NCBI RefSeq assembly: GCF_958450345.1
Contig: NC_088782.1
Span: forward strand, 121,255,980 to 121,319,979
Direction: 5' to 3'
From: Calliphora vicina
Lineage: Eukaryota > Arthropoda > Insecta > Diptera > Calliphoridae
Length of the DNA: 64,000 bases
Positions 10,251 through 23,730 of the stretch are shown here, in pieces. The notes beneath the pieces were generated by a model that saw only the letters and a list, made by a program, of their open reading frames with translations, was not told the origin of the DNA and searched no databases. Numbering within the stretch: position 1 is the stretch's first letter; each line of letters starts with the position of its first letter. The position numbers and the translations under genes were made by a program.

Positions 10251-11180
10251 TTTGTTTGCTTTGCTAGTTGCACCAAATGTAGTTAAATGTGTAGCATGTT
10301 TTGTGTTTAACTATATTGTTTTAACATGGTCTGGAGTGCTGCTGCCAAACATGTTGGCTGCTGCTGCTTGTTGTTTTATTATTTATTGAGTTGTTATTAG
10401 TTCAAAACTAAAGTCATTTTTATGGTATTGATTCTACTTTTTTCCCTCTCATATTTTACCATAAAAACAATAATAGTTAATAATAAAAAAAAGCATGAAG
10501 TGCAACATATAAATTGTTGTTTTCTGTTTTTTTTTAACGAACAAGTGATCTGATTAAGGTGGGGATTTTATGGGCTTTTTTTGAAAGTTATTAGTAATAT
10601 AGATTACAATTTTAGTATCTGTGGTGTTGTTTAGTGTAAATGTATATGGCTGTAAAATGAGCCATATTAGTCATTAAATAGTAACTGTAGACTGTAAATG
10701 AAAACTTCTGTGCAATAGTCTCTTAATTGAATATAGGAAGGAAATAAATATTTTCGAGAAGGCATTGGACCTTCACCGTTCCAAATTTGTTAAAAATTTG
10801 CTTTCATAAAAAAACCACGAAAAGTTGCTGAAAAGTTTTAAATTCACCGTAGTTTGTATTTTTCGGAGTTCTAAATTCAATATTGATCTCGTAGTAATGT
10901 TTATGTAAATCTAAAAGGATATTCAAGGATAAAAATTTGAAAGGACATTTTTGACATCTTCCGATCCCTACAGGATAAAATAAAAATAATACGAAATATT
11001 TTACAACTCTTCTTGATCATTTGACACCAAATTTGACATAGTGGAATGATCAGATGTATTTTAAAAAATGTACTCCTCTGAAAATTTGAAGTCCTTTTAA
11101 TAGGAAACAGGATCACGCAATGAAAAACTGAAAACGCAGTTTTTCTCCATTTAATTTATTGTTTCAGACGTGTATTATCC
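10251..11180. other. AT-rich stretch, no gene seen
   Basis: CTG-rich words occur at about 10335-10375. Otherwise this is unremarkable AT-rich sequence with no recognisable coding or RNA gene. Confidence 0.4.
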
Positions 11181-11185
11181 GATTC

Positions 11186-12656
11186 GTGTCGTGTATGAGA
11201 ATAAAAAAAGAGGGAAATTCACATGCGCAAAGAGGAAGTGTAGTCGAGTTTAAGTTTTGAATTTGGACCTCATGAGCCCACCATGAGCGGGACCAGTGGT
11301 TCCCAAAGTAGGACACCTCGGATATATATCAATTTTTAAAATGATCCTATTTTTTCGTTTGTGTTACGATTTTTCGCTGAGAATTTACCTAACATAGAAA
11401 TTCATAAAAAAGCATGTTGCCTACATAACAACACTTTTATGAATGTAAATAACAGTGCTAGGTAAATTCTCAGCGAGTTGTTTAGTTTTCCCTAATTTAT
11501 TTGACACGTAAAAAACATAAGGTAGACATGTTATATATCAATGGATAGAGGATTTTGTCTATTTTTCAAAAATGTATATAACTTTTGACAATTAAAAAAT
11601 TCATCGAATACTTTTTTGAAAAATATGACAAAAAATGCTTTTTATTGAATTTTGCATAGATACAAATTTTTCAAATTGAAATAAAATGTTTATTTATGAA
11701 TATTTTTGAATGAAATTTCACATTCATGTAGATTTTTCTATTCAAAATGGAAAAATAAAAACAAATTTTGAAATTTGTTATCAAGTATCCCGCAATTCCC
11801 AAAAAATCTTGAAAAATCCCAAAAATGGGATTTTTTCGTTGTTTGGCTACAATATCCATACCAGGGGCGGGGTTATCGGAACCCTTTACAAAATAATCAA
11901 GAACTTATTGGGCCATCTAAAATAGGTTACTATATTTTGATATCGAGTATGCGATTTGAGAATTTTTGCCCTAATGTTGAATTTGACATAAAAAATAAGC
12001 ATTTTTTGAATGGACCTGATCCCATCGGTATGAAAAATTATAAAGGTTTTTTACATTTAGAATATTTGGCGTAAAGTTAGCTTTTCAAAAAGTACAAATT
12101 CATTATACATCCTCTTAGAATTTTTTTAGATAACTTAAAAAGAATAAAAGTACTTTTTCCCCAAAAAATTGCGAAAAATCGCCTTTTTTAATTTTTTTAC
12201 ATTCAAACGAATATAACTTTGGACTCAGCCATGATTTTTAAATACTTCTTTCTTTATTTGATATACAGATCTATTGTTAATTCTATAAAAGAAAAATGGA
12301 TAAAATCGGGGAATATTTGGAACCGCGGTCACCAAAAAACTGGAGTAGGGTGGATAAAAATGTTGAAAATTTAATTTTCAAATGCGAATATCTCCTAAGC
12401 TATAAGAGATAATTGATAGCTACGACGTAGTGCTCGACGAGGAGATTCTAAATGTGAAAGAAATAGGATCATTTTAAAAATTGAACATACCCGAGGTGTC
12501 CTACTTTGGGAACCCCTGGTCCCGCTCCTGGTGGGCTCATGAGATCCAAATTCAAAACTTACACTACCTCTTTGCGCATGTGAAATTTCATTTAAATCGG
12601 CGTAAGGGTTTAAAAGTTACAGATTTATTTCCATATTTTTTTATTCTCATACCAAT
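11186..12656. mobile_element. Long-TIR transposon-like element, about 1.47 kb
   Basis: The left end (about 11186-11362) and right end (about 12448-12656) are inverted copies. Shared blocks in order from the outside are GAGAATAAAAAAA, CACATGCGCAAAGAGG, AAGTTTTGAATTTGGA, TCATGAGCCCACCA, CCCAAAGTAGGACACCTCGG and TTTTAAAATGATCCTATTT. The right arm has about 40 extra bases between the first two blocks. The interior shows no transposase motif, so this is a non-autonomous TIR or foldback element. The superfamily is unknown, and no target duplication was established. Confidence 0.75.
11375..11475. repeat. Hairpin inside the long-TIR element
   Basis: CGCTGAGAATTTACCTA (11375-11391) pairs perfectly with TAGGTAAATTCTCAGCG (11459-11475). 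An inner 10-bp stem, ATTCATAAAA with TTTTATGAAT (11400-11409 and 11435-11444), extends the fold after internal loops of about 8 and 14 nt. Confidence 0.8.
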
Positions 12657-14118
12657 GTGCGGTGTAGTAAGTCAAAAATTAGTACCACAAAATTCGAAAT
12701 AACTCCCAATTAAAATTAAATAATTCCCAATTCGAAATAATTTATTTATGTAATCTAACTAACAATAAAATAATGAACTACAAAAGTGAAATTATTCCCA
12801 ATTTATTTATGAATGCTTATATAAATTAATAATTCTCTCATAAATTTAAAGTATTCCTCCCATAAATGTAATATATTTTATTAATCCATGTGTTTATCTT
12901 AAGTCTTTTGTTTTAATCAGCAGAATATTACGGACTAAAGTTAAAATTTACACAATTTTTGTTAAAACATAAGATTACTCATTATTAGGTTTGTTTCTCA
13001 AATCTTTTGATTTCCCTCGAACAAAAAAAAAAAAAACAACATTATTTTCATTAAGTTCACTACCATTTGTAATGATTCATACTACGAGTATTTTGGTTTT
13101 CCTTAAACATCACTAAATTCAGTTCATTTGTCATTACAACACGTTCGCGTTTAGGTTTGCAAACTTTTAGCACTAATGTAATTATACTTTTTAAGACATT
13201 TACAGATTTTTTTTTTGCTCTCTTGAGCAGCTTCATTTTCAAGCAATATATTGTTCATTTACTATATGTAACCATAAACTATGTGTAGGCCATAGCAGGC
13301 ATACCATGCAGACACACAAAAAAAAACACGCAGAATACCGCAACATATTCACCACCATAAAAGACGACAACATATTAACAAACAATACTCTAGAGTAACC
13401 CCGCTTTAAGACATAACATAACAAAAATCAAATAGAAATAGAAAAAACAACATGAACGTGAAGAACAAACCAAACTTCAAAAAGCACGCGTATTAACTGA
13501 AAATGTCGAGCAATAACTGAAAATGGTAACAAACGATTACATAAATTTATGCAGAGCGCAACACTTTAAAGTAAATAATCTTGGTTTTTTTTTCTTCTTC
13601 TTTATTTTTGATGTTGCTGGTTGGTGTCTGTTGTGGCTTGTTGTTGACTGTTTTGTTATATTTGTAACACAAAGTGGTCAAAAGACACGAACCAATTTTT
13701 TTTCTGCACCAGCAAACAGACAGCAAAACAACAGAGATGGTCTGTATAAGTTTTAAACAAAATGTTTAATAGAAATAAAGCAATGTTTTGTAGTATGTGT
13801 TGCAAAGATATGGTAGTTTTGTTAAAAACTTCAAACAATTTTCACAGCTTTGATACCCAACTATTTTTCTTGTTAAAAACTAAGAAAACAACTATAACAA
13901 TAACAGTTTGTATAACAAAACAAAACCAAAAACAAACAAAAACAGAAACTAAAACTAAGACAGCAAAATTGTGCTTGACCATAACCACCAACACCTTATG
14001 TATTTAATTTTACTTTTTGTTGTTATTTATACTTGATACTATAAGTTATTTAAAGGGTACTTTGAGTTTAATATAAAGTTTGGTATAAATTAAAATATAT
14101 AGCAACAAAACAAATTCT
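12657..14118. other. AT-rich stretch, no gene seen
   Basis: Poly-A and CAAA-rich tracts (13021-13038; 13890-13965) occur. No conserved coding frame or RNA gene is recognised. The open frames here are low-complexity Lys/Thr or Phe-rich translations. Confidence 0.4.
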
Positions 14119-14119
14119 T

Positions 14120-16165
14120 TTTGATTATAGAAGAACCTACGCTTGAAGCTAAAATTTGATTATAAAAGGACCTACGCTGGAAACAAAAATTTGATTATAG
14201 AAGGACCTACGCTTAAAGCAAAAATTTTATTATAGAAGGACCTATGCTTGAAGCAAAAATTTGATTATAGAAGGACCTACGATTGAAGCAAAAATTTAAT
14301 TATAGAAAGACCTACGCTTGAAGCAAAAATTTGATTATAAAAGGACCTACGCTCGAAGCAAAAATTTGATTATAGAAAGACCTACGCTTGAAGCAAACAT
14401 TTGATTATAGAAGGACCTACGCTCGAACCAAAAATTTTATTATAGAAAGACCTACGTTTGAAGCAAAAATTTGATTATAGAAGGACCTACATTTGAAGCA
14501 AAAATTTTATTATAGAAGGACCTACGCTTGAAGCAAAAATTTGATTATAGAAGGACCTACGCTCGAACCAAAAATTTTATTATAGAAAGACCTACGTTTG
14601 AAGCAAAAATTTGATTATAGAAGGACCTACGTTTGAAGCAAAAATTTTATTATAGAAGGACCTACGCTTGAAGCAAAAATTTGATTATAGAAGGACCTAC
14701 GCTCGAACCAAAAATTTTATTATAGAAAGACCTACGTTTGAAGCAAAAATTTGATTATAGAAGGACCTACGTTTGAAGCAAAAATTGTATTATAGAAGGA
14801 CCTACGCTTGAAGCAAAAATTTGATTATAGAAGGACCTACGCTCGAACCAAAAATTTTATTATAGAAAGACCTACGTTTGAAGCAAAAATTTGATTATAG
14901 AAGGACCTACGTTTGAAGCAAAAATTTGATTATAGAAGGACCTACGCTTGAAGCAAAAATTTGAATATAGAAGGACCTACGTTAGAAGTAAAAATTTGAT
15001 TATAGAAAGACCTACGTTTGAAGCAAAAATTTGATAATAGAAGGACCTACGCTTGAAGCAAAAATTTGATTATAGAAGGACCTACGTTTGAAGCAAAAAT
15101 TTGATTATAGAAGGACCTACGCTCGAAGTAAAAATTTCATTATAGAAAGACCTACGCTTGAAGCATAAATTTGATTATAAAAGGACCTATGCTCGAAGCA
15201 AAAATTTGATTATAGAAAGACCTACGCTTAAAGCAAAAAATTGATTATAGAAGGACTTACGCTTGACGCTAAAATTTTACTATAAAAATACCTAAGATTG
15301 AAGATAGAATTTCACTATAGAAAGACCTTTGTTTGTAGCGAATATATCCGAATATGAGACTTTATAAAGACCTATGTTTGAAGCTAAAATTTAGCTATAG
15401 AAAGATATACCTTTGAAGCCAATAAGGGACTATATAAAGACCTAAGTTTGAAGCTAAAATTTGGCTATAGAAAGGCCTACGTCAAAAGCTTAAATTTTAC
15501 TTTAGGAGGGCACACTTTTGAACCTAAAATTAGACTCTAGACAGACCCACGTTTGAAGCTAAAATTTGACAACAGAAAGACCTACATTTGAGACTAAAAT
15601 TTGACTATAAAAAGATCTGCGTATTGACTATAGAAAAACCTATTTTTGAAGCGGAAATTTTATGCTCGAAGTTTAAATTTGGTTATAGAAGAACCTACGA
15701 TTGATGATAAATATTGACTATAGAAAGAACTGCGTTTGAAGCTATAGTTTGACTATAGAAAGGCCTAAGTTTGTAGCTTAAATTTTACTAGAGAAAGGCC
15801 TATGTTTCAAGCTAAAATTTGACTTTATAAAGACCAATGTTTGAAGCTAAAATTTGGATATAAAGAGAACTACGGTAAAATTTAAGTATAGAAAGGCCTA
15901 AGTTTGAAGCAAGTATTTGGCTAAAGAAAGACCTACATCTGAGGCTAAAATTTTACTATAGAAACTCCTACGTTTGAAACTGATATTTGACGATAGAAAG
16001 GCCTATGTTTGAGGTTGAAATTTGACTATAGAATGACAAAACTTTGAAGCTAAAATTTGGCTAGTATTGGACTTTATAAAGACCTTCGTTTATTGCTAAT
16101 ATTTTTCTATATAAAGATCTAAATTTATAACACAGAATTTACTATTTAAAGATCAGAGTACAAAG
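14120..16165. repeat. 35-bp minisatellite array A, about 58 copies
   Basis: The unit is built from 'GATTATAGAAGGACCTACG', 'cttgaagc' and 'aaaaattt'. A 4-unit higher-order repeat is visible: the variant GCTCGAACCAAAAATTT starts at 14421, 14561, 14701 and 14841, exactly 140 bp apart. Copies become more diverged after about 15.25 kb, as expected for decaying array edges. Homologous to arrays B, C and D on the same strand. Confidence 0.95.
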
Positions 16166-16169
16166 GTTA

Positions 16170-17670
16170 AACGTAACTCCATAAATATCATTGTAGCCTT
16201 CTTTGTTAGTCGTTCTTATCCCCATCAATAGTTCTCCTCTAGTTTCTTATTACATTTAAGTAAAGCCACTAAAATCAAACAACCACCAACCGTCTACTAC
16301 AAATGGTATGTATGGCTTTTTAGCTTAAAAGAGAGATGTATTAATTAACTGTGTCTGTTGCAACAATAAGAAGTGCGTAAATCAGATAAAACCATTACAT
16401 TGCTGATTGCTATCGCAACATTTCTCTCTTTGTACAAACTACTACTATATAAAAATTTTTTGTTTCAATTCTTTTTTTTATTTTTTTTTTATCATACTTT
16501 AAGCTATTATCTAGCAGCACACATATGGTTATGATCATTGGTGTTAAATATGACAAAAATGGTTTAACATCTTTGCTCTAGGTGTCTTTACAATACAGGC
16601 TAATATGGATGTACAAATACGAATAAAAAAATCATGGAAATTAATAGAAAAAGTAACAATTGGAAGAAAAAAAAATCGACTACTACTCACTTAGACACTT
16701 TAAGTTGATATTATAATAGCGGTACTATTTTTGTAGATTTATCATTGACAATTATATTGACATTTTTGAAGTATGCTCGGCAAAAAGCGTAAAATCCTTA
16801 GACGTATGTCAATAAGAAATATCACAGGTTTTTTCTTTCAAATAACTAGAAAATTGTTCCATATAGAAAATATTAATAACCATAAGAAAATAATTAGTGT
16901 GACGGAAGAGAGAAGTTTTTTTGTGATAAAATATAATAAAGAGTCTTCGAAAGATAGTAAAATTACTACAAATTTTTTCAAATTGGAATAAGAATAACAG
17001 AAGTCTTCCAACATTAATTATTTTTCATTAACAGTATCATTTTACAGTTACAACCTCTGTTAGCTCCCTTAACATTCGAACATATTTGCATCACGACTCA
17101 AGTAATCCCATAAGTAACAGTGTTTGAAGTGTAACAGCAAAATGTTTTACATAAATATCTGACAGTTTTCTGTAATCTGAATCTTGTTACTGACAAATTT
17201 ATTTTATTTGAAGATATAGAAGCCTACATTTTAATTTATTTCATTTTAATTTACTGTGCTCCAAATATTAGCATAAATGTTAATAAAAATTTATCATCTT
17301 TAGGTAATAAAATCTTATCAATTTAATATATAGCAGCAGACAACATAAAAATTAATGAACCATTAAAAATTTATAAAAAAAAAAATCAAATAAAAAGTAA
17401 TTTATGATAAACAAAACAGTTGAAAGTTAAGTTACCCGTTTACAAATAAAATGCTTCTAAAGCATAGACCTGTTTAAATAATATGTGGCATAAATTTGAA
17501 AAAATGACAAGCATCTGCATGATTAATATGAATTGTGTTCAAAGGAAAACATTTCCAGACTAAGATGAAATTGTTACATATTTATTACAAACTTTTTGTA
17601 GTAGACTTTAGAGAATTGAAATATTTAAATTTAGTGCATTATATACAGCAGTAAAATCTGCCATAGAAAC
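16170..17670. other. AT-rich stretch, no gene seen
   Basis: Separates arrays A and B. Poly-T at about 16470-16492 and A-rich runs occur. No coding motif or RNA gene is recognised. Confidence 0.4.
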
Positions 17671-17679
17671 TAACATTTG

Positions 17680-19795
17680 CTATAAAATTTTCTACAAAAA
17701 GACCCACATTTGATGCTAATATTTTGCAATATAAAGACTTAAGTTTGATGCTAATATTTGAGTATTTAAAGACCCGCGTTTCATGCTAATATTTGACTAT
17801 ATAAAGAGCTACGTTTGCTACTAGTGTTTGACTATATAAAGACCTACATTTGGTGCTAATATTTGACTATATAAATACCTACGTTTGACTAAAATATTTG
17901 ACTATATAAAGACCTACATTTTATGCTAATATTTTACTATATAAAGAGCTACGTTTGATGCTAATATTTGACTATAGAAAAACCTGCATTTGATGTTAAT
18001 ACTTGACTATATAATGACCTACGTTTGGTGCTAATATTTGACTATATGAAGACCTAAGTTTCATGCTAATATTTTACTATATAAAGAGCTACATTTGATG
18101 CTAATATTTTGCTATATAAAGAGCTATGTTTGGTGGTAATATTTGAATATATAAAGAGCTACATTTGATGCTAATATTTTGCTATATAAAGAGCTATGTT
18201 TGGTGCTAATATTTGAATATATAAAGAGCTACATTTGATGCTAATATTTTGCTATATAAAGAGCTATGTTTGGTTCTAATATTTGAATATATAAAGAGCT
18301 ACATTTGATGCTAATATTTTGCTATATAAAGAGCTATGTTTGGTGCTAATATTTGAATATATAAAGAGCTACATTTGATGCTAATATTTTGCTATATAAA
18401 GAGTTATGTTTGGTGCTAATATTTGAATATATAAAGAGCTACATTTGATGCTAATATTTTGCTATATAAAGAGCTATGTTTGGTGCTAATATTTGAATAT
18501 ATAAAGAACTACGTTTGATGCTAATATTTTACCATATAAAGAGCTACGTTTGATGCTAATATTTTACTATATAAAAAGCTCCGTTTGATGCTAATATTTT
18601 ACTATATAAAAAGCTACGTTTGATGCTAATATTTGACTATATAAAAAGCTATGTTTGATGCTAATATTTGACTATGTAAAGAGCTACGTTTGATGCTAAT
18701 ATTTGACTATATAAAAAGCTATGTTTGATGCTAATATTTGACTATGTAAAGAGCTACGTTTGATGCTAATATTTTACTATATAAAGAGCTACGTTTGCTG
18801 CTAATATTTTACTATATAAAGAGCTATGTTTGGTGCTAATATTTGAATATATAAAGAGCTATATTTGGTGCTAATATTTTACTATATAAAGAGCTACGTT
18901 TGATGTTAATATTTTACTATATAAAGAGCTACAGTTGATGCTAATATTTTACTATATAAAGAGCTACATTTGATGCTAATATTTTGCTATATAAAGAGCT
19001 ATGTTTGGTGCTAATATTTGAATATATAAAGAGCTATATTTGATGCTAATATTTTACTATATAAAGAGCTACGTTTGATGCTAATATTTTACTATATAAA
19101 GAGCTATGTTTGGTGCTAATATTTGAATATATAAAGAGCTATATTTGATGCTAATATTTTACTATATAAAGAGCTACGTTTGATGCTAATATTTTACTAT
19201 ATAAAGAGCTATGTTTGGTGCTAATATTTGAATATATAAAGAGCTATATTTGATGCTAATATTTTACTATATAAAGAGCTACGTTTGATGCTAATATTTT
19301 ACTATATAAAGAGCTACATTTGATGCTAATATTTTACTATATAAAGAGCTACGTTTGATGCTAATATTTTACTATATAAAGAGCTACGTTTGCTGCTAAT
19401 ATTTTACTATATAAAGAGCTACATTTGAAGCTAATATTTGAATATATAAAGACCTACCTTTTGCTGCTTATACTAACTATAAAAGACTTACGTTTGATGC
19501 TAATATTTGTTTATATAAAGACCCACTTTTGATGCTAATATTTGGCTGTATAAAGACCTATTTTGATGCTAATATTTGGTTTTGTTAAGACCTATGCTGG
19601 GTGCTAATATTTGACTATAAAAATAACTACGTTCTATGCTAATATTTGACTATATAAAGACCTACGTTTGATGCTTATATTTGACTATATAAAGTCTTCC
19701 ATTTGATGATAATATTTGACTATAAAAATATCAATTTTGGATGCTAATTTGACTTTAAAAAGACCTACCTTTGATGCTAATATTTGAGAGTATGA
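17680..19795. repeat. 35-bp minisatellite array B, about 60 copies
   Basis: The unit is built from ATGCTAATATTTTACTATAT, 'aaagagctacgtttg'. Higher-order structure is clear. Between about 18.12 and 18.5 kb, two variants (ending AGCTATGTTTGGTG and AGCTACATTTGATG) alternate as a 70-bp dimer. Between 18.998 and 19.26 kb, GCTATGTTTGGTG recurs at 18998, 19103 and 19208, a 105-bp trimer. Edge units are more diverged. Confidence 0.95.
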
Positions 19796-20010
19796 CAGGC
19801 AATTTTTTACTGAAAACAGTAGCTAGAAAAAAATTTCTGAAGACAATTTTTTCTGCAGAGAAAATATTTTATAGAAAATTTTTCCTAGACAACATTATTT
19901 TTTATTAGATATTGTTATTAGAGATTACAATTTCTATAGTAAACTGCTGCTTGAAAAGATTTTCTATAGAAAATTGTGCAGTATTCAGACAGACAAACAA
20001 TTCTTTATAG
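19796..20010. repeat. Degenerate dyad-type repeat remnants
   Basis: Directly after array B, diverged copies of the TTTCTATAGAAAATTG / GAAGACAATTTTT motif appear: 'ctgaagacaatttttt', 'tatagaaaattttt', 'tctatagaaaattgtg'. They resemble the dyad arrays at 2.3 and 34.6 kb but are not regularly spaced. Confidence 0.6.
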
Positions 20011-21565
20011 TAAATGGTTTCGAGTCTATCTTTTAAAACTACAATGAATCAATATCTCTAAATCTCTGTATTATAGTTTTGCATCTGTTTACCCGCTAAA
20101 TCATTAACAAAGTTCAAGCTGTATTAACTTAGTTCGTTAAATATAATTCTAAAAAATTTCTCATTAAAATCCATTTAAATTAAATTTCTTTCAAAGCATA
20201 AAAAATTAAAATTTTCACACTACTCCCTAAACCTAGCAAATTTGAAAGATATTTGCAAATATAAACAAAATAAAACAGCAATTTTAAAATTTATAGCAAA
20301 ATAATGATCATAATATTGTTGACAATTCGTTACAGCTGTTGAGTGGCATAAAACACTGCAACAAACAAACAAATAATCAAACAGCAACAACAGCAGCAGC
20401 AGCAAACTTCAACAAAAGACATGAAAGATGAACACTAAAATCAAAATCGATAAAATATGGTCTTATAACCCTAGATTTATTTTCACTTTCAACATATTAT
20501 AAAGACCATAAAAAAGGAAAAAAAAACAAAAACAAAATCGGAAAACTAAAATGAAATGAAAAGACTGTTTGTGTGCTGTTTGATAATTTATGACTTTTTC
20601 AACTAGTTTAACAAAACAATACAATAGTTAAATGATAATGGCATTTCAAAATACATTAATCAATAAATTTGTTTTAATGTCAACAAACATACACACAGCA
20701 CAAAAACAACAATGGTATCATCATTTAACAACAACATTTAATGACAATAGCGATCATAAGACTGAGTGAGACTAAGAGCATGACTAGCTGCCATAAACAT
20801 GATCATGATGATGATGGGTAATGGTGATAATCTTTGCTACATACCACAAAACAAACTATAGTTACTCTAACAAAAGACTCAATGTAGTGTATGTATTTAC
20901 AAACAATAACAAGGATAACAATAGCTAGAACTTCTAACTCTCAAAGTCCTTAAACTAAAGAGGTGTTAATAACAACAATAAGAATAATGAATATAGAACT
21001 TTGTAACACACAATATAATGAACTATTTTATTATGAACCTTCAAACAAAAGCAACAGAAATATCCACCAAAAATCTATTGCAATATCAACAATATTCTTG
21101 TTTGTGTCTGCTGCCCATTTAGCACCTTCTTTTGTTGTCACAACATTTTTACAAAAACATAAAAATACTCATAAATACGTTTGCACAACATTGTATGTGG
21201 CATGTAGTTCAAACAATTATTGCGTATTTGTTGTACGTATGCTCCCGGCAGCTGTTAAAATGTGACTTTTTGTCAAGCTGAAGTGCTTGAGTAGTCTGCT
21301 TTAATGTATTTAGTAGATTTGTTGCAAACTGGTCAGTGTTTAATCGTGTGGAATCAATGGGAGTGGTTTTCATTATTATTTCGATAAAACACTTTAGCAC
21401 TTTGATAATTTTTTGTTTTGTTTAGAAAGAGCATTTGATTTAACGGATTTTCGGATTTTGCCAAATTTTCTATTTTGAGCTTAATATATTAGACAATTAT
21501 GAATGAACACTTTATAAGATTTAATATGGAATATGGAAGCTTGAGTAAAACATATGACTAGGTTC
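20011..21565. other. AT-rich stretch with CAG and GAT runs, no gene seen
   Basis: There is a short (CAG)n/(CAA)n tract at about 20380-20405 and GATGATGATG at about 20805-20818. A 100-residue open frame near 20.96-21.27 kb is low-complexity and shows no domain. Confidence 0.4.
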
Positions 21566-21569
21566 CCAA

Positions 21570-23262
21570 ATATGTTAATATTTGACTATATACATACTTA
21601 AGTTTGACGTTAATATTTAGTGCCAAGAGACCAATGTTTGACGCTTATATTTGACTATGAAGAGACCTACATTTGAGACTAATATTTTAATATGAACAGA
21701 GCTACGTTTGACGCTAATATCTGACTATAGAGAGACCTACTTTTGTCGCCAATATTTGACTATAAAGAGACCTACGTTTGACGCTAATATCTGACTATAG
21801 AGAGACCTACTTTTGTTGCAAATATTTGACTATAAAGAGACCTACGTTTGACGCTAATATTTGACTATAGAGAGACCTACTTTTGTTGCCAATATTTGAC
21901 TATAAAGAGACCTACGTTTGACGCTAATATTTGACTATAGAGAGACCTACGTTTGACACTAATATTTGACTATAGAGATGCCTACGTTTCCCGTTAATAT
22001 TTGTCTATAGAGAGACCTGCGTTTGGTGCTAATATCTGACTATAGAGAGACCTACTTTTGTTGCCAATATTTGACTATAAAGAGACCTACGTTTGACGCT
22101 AATATTTGACTATAGAGAGACCTACGTTTGACACTAATATTTGACTATAGAGATGCCTACGTTTCCCGTTAATATTTGTCTATAGAGAGACCTGCGTTTG
22201 GTGCTAATATTTGACTATAGAGACACCTACGTTTGTCTCTAATATTTGACTATAGAGAGACCTACGTTTGACACTAATATTTGACTATAGAGATGCCTAC
22301 GTTTCCCGTTAATATTTGTCTGTAGAGAGACCTGCGTTTGGTGCTAATATTTGTCCATAGAGAGTCCTGCGTTTGATACTAATATTTGACTATAGAGAGA
22401 CCTACGTTTGACACTAATATTTGACTATAGAGATTCCTACGTTTCACGTTAATATTTGTCTATAGAGAGACCTGCGTTTGGTGCTAATATTTGACTATAG
22501 AGATGCCTACGTTTGACGCTAATATTTGTCCATAGAGAGACCTGCGTTTGACGCTATTATTTGACTATAGAGAGACCTATGTTCGACGCTAATATTTGAC
22601 TATAGAGAGACCTATGTTTGACGCTAATATTTGACTATAAAGAGACCAAATATTTGACTACAGAGAGACCTACGTTTGACTCTAATATTTGACTATAGAA
22701 AGACCTACGTTTGACGCTAATATTTGTCTATAGAGAGACCTGCGTTTGGTGCTAATATTTTACTATAGAGATGCCTACGTTTCACGTTAATATTTGTCTA
22801 TGGAGAGACCTGCCTTTGACGCTAATATTTGTCTATAGCGAGACCTGCGTTTGGCACTAATATTTGACTATAGAGAGACCTATGTTTGACGCTAATATTT
22901 GACTATAAAGAGACCTACGTTTGACGCTAATATTTGTCTATAAAGAGACCAATGTTCGACGCTAATATTTGACTATAAAGAGACCTACGTTTGACGCTAA
23001 TATTTGGCTATAGAGAGACCTACATTTGACGCTAATATTTGACTTTATAGAGACCTACCTTCGACGCTAATATTTGACTATATAAAGACCCACATTTGAC
23101 TATAGAGAGACCTTCGTTTTACGCTAATATTTGGCTATTAGCGTTTGACGCTAATATTTGACTTTATAGTGACCTACCTTCGACGCTAATATTTGACTAT
23201 AAAGCGACCTAAGTTTGAGGCTAATATTTGACTATTGAGAGACCTACATTTTGATTTTCTGT
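21570..23262. repeat. 35-bp minisatellite array C, about 48 copies
   Basis: The unit is built from ACGCTAATATTTGACTATAG and 'agagacctacgtttg'. A marker variant CCTACGTTTCCCG occurs at 21981, 22156 and 22296, i.e. 5 and 4 units apart, showing block amplification of multi-unit segments. The closest visible relative of the shared ancestral unit is array A. Confidence 0.95.
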
Positions 23263-23518
23263 TGACATGATGGGTATTAGCTATTTCTAATGATGGGTAT
23301 ATTTGAAAAAATTCTAGCTGAATTTAATATGCTCTGTCTCTTAGTCAACTTGCCTACCGTTCTGGTATGTGTCGTCTTTCTGAAGTAAAAAGGCATTATT
23401 CGTAAGAAAAAGAGGCTTTATTATTCTAAAATGTTTTGTGGTTTGGACACTAAAGATGTGTGGAGTATTTTAAGAATACTGGATATGTAGACAATAGTTT
23501 AAAGGCCTCTCTTGGTAT

Positions 23519-23730
23519 ACAGAAAAAACAGATGCGTAATAGCAACCGAATTTGTTGCCAATCGAATGATTCGGTTGCACACATTGGATTTTTTGATTCT
23601 AGCAACAGAAAATCAGTTAATAAGAATAACTTACGGCTGAAATAAACAAAATTTTGTTACCCTTTCTAAAATTTTGTAGTCACAATTGTAAAATTCGGTT
23701 GCTACTACGAAACTGTGTGTAGAGTTTATG
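23519..23730. mobile_element. Short TIR element (MITE), diverged copy
   Basis: The left end has 'aatagcaaccgaatttgttgccaatcgaatgattcgg'-type sequence in the order GCAACCGAATTTG, TTGCCAATCGAATGATTC. The right end shows TTCGGTTGCTACTACGA as an inverted, shortened match. Interior words (CTAGCAACAGAAAATCAGTT) are the reverse complement of the interior of the 41964-42164 copy. The two are therefore one family, inserted in opposite orientations. Confidence 0.75.

Noticed and set aside
14120..23262. CRISPR-like regular repeats
   Set aside because: Units are contiguous with no unique spacers, there are no cas genes, and the DNA is eukaryotic. These are minisatellites.
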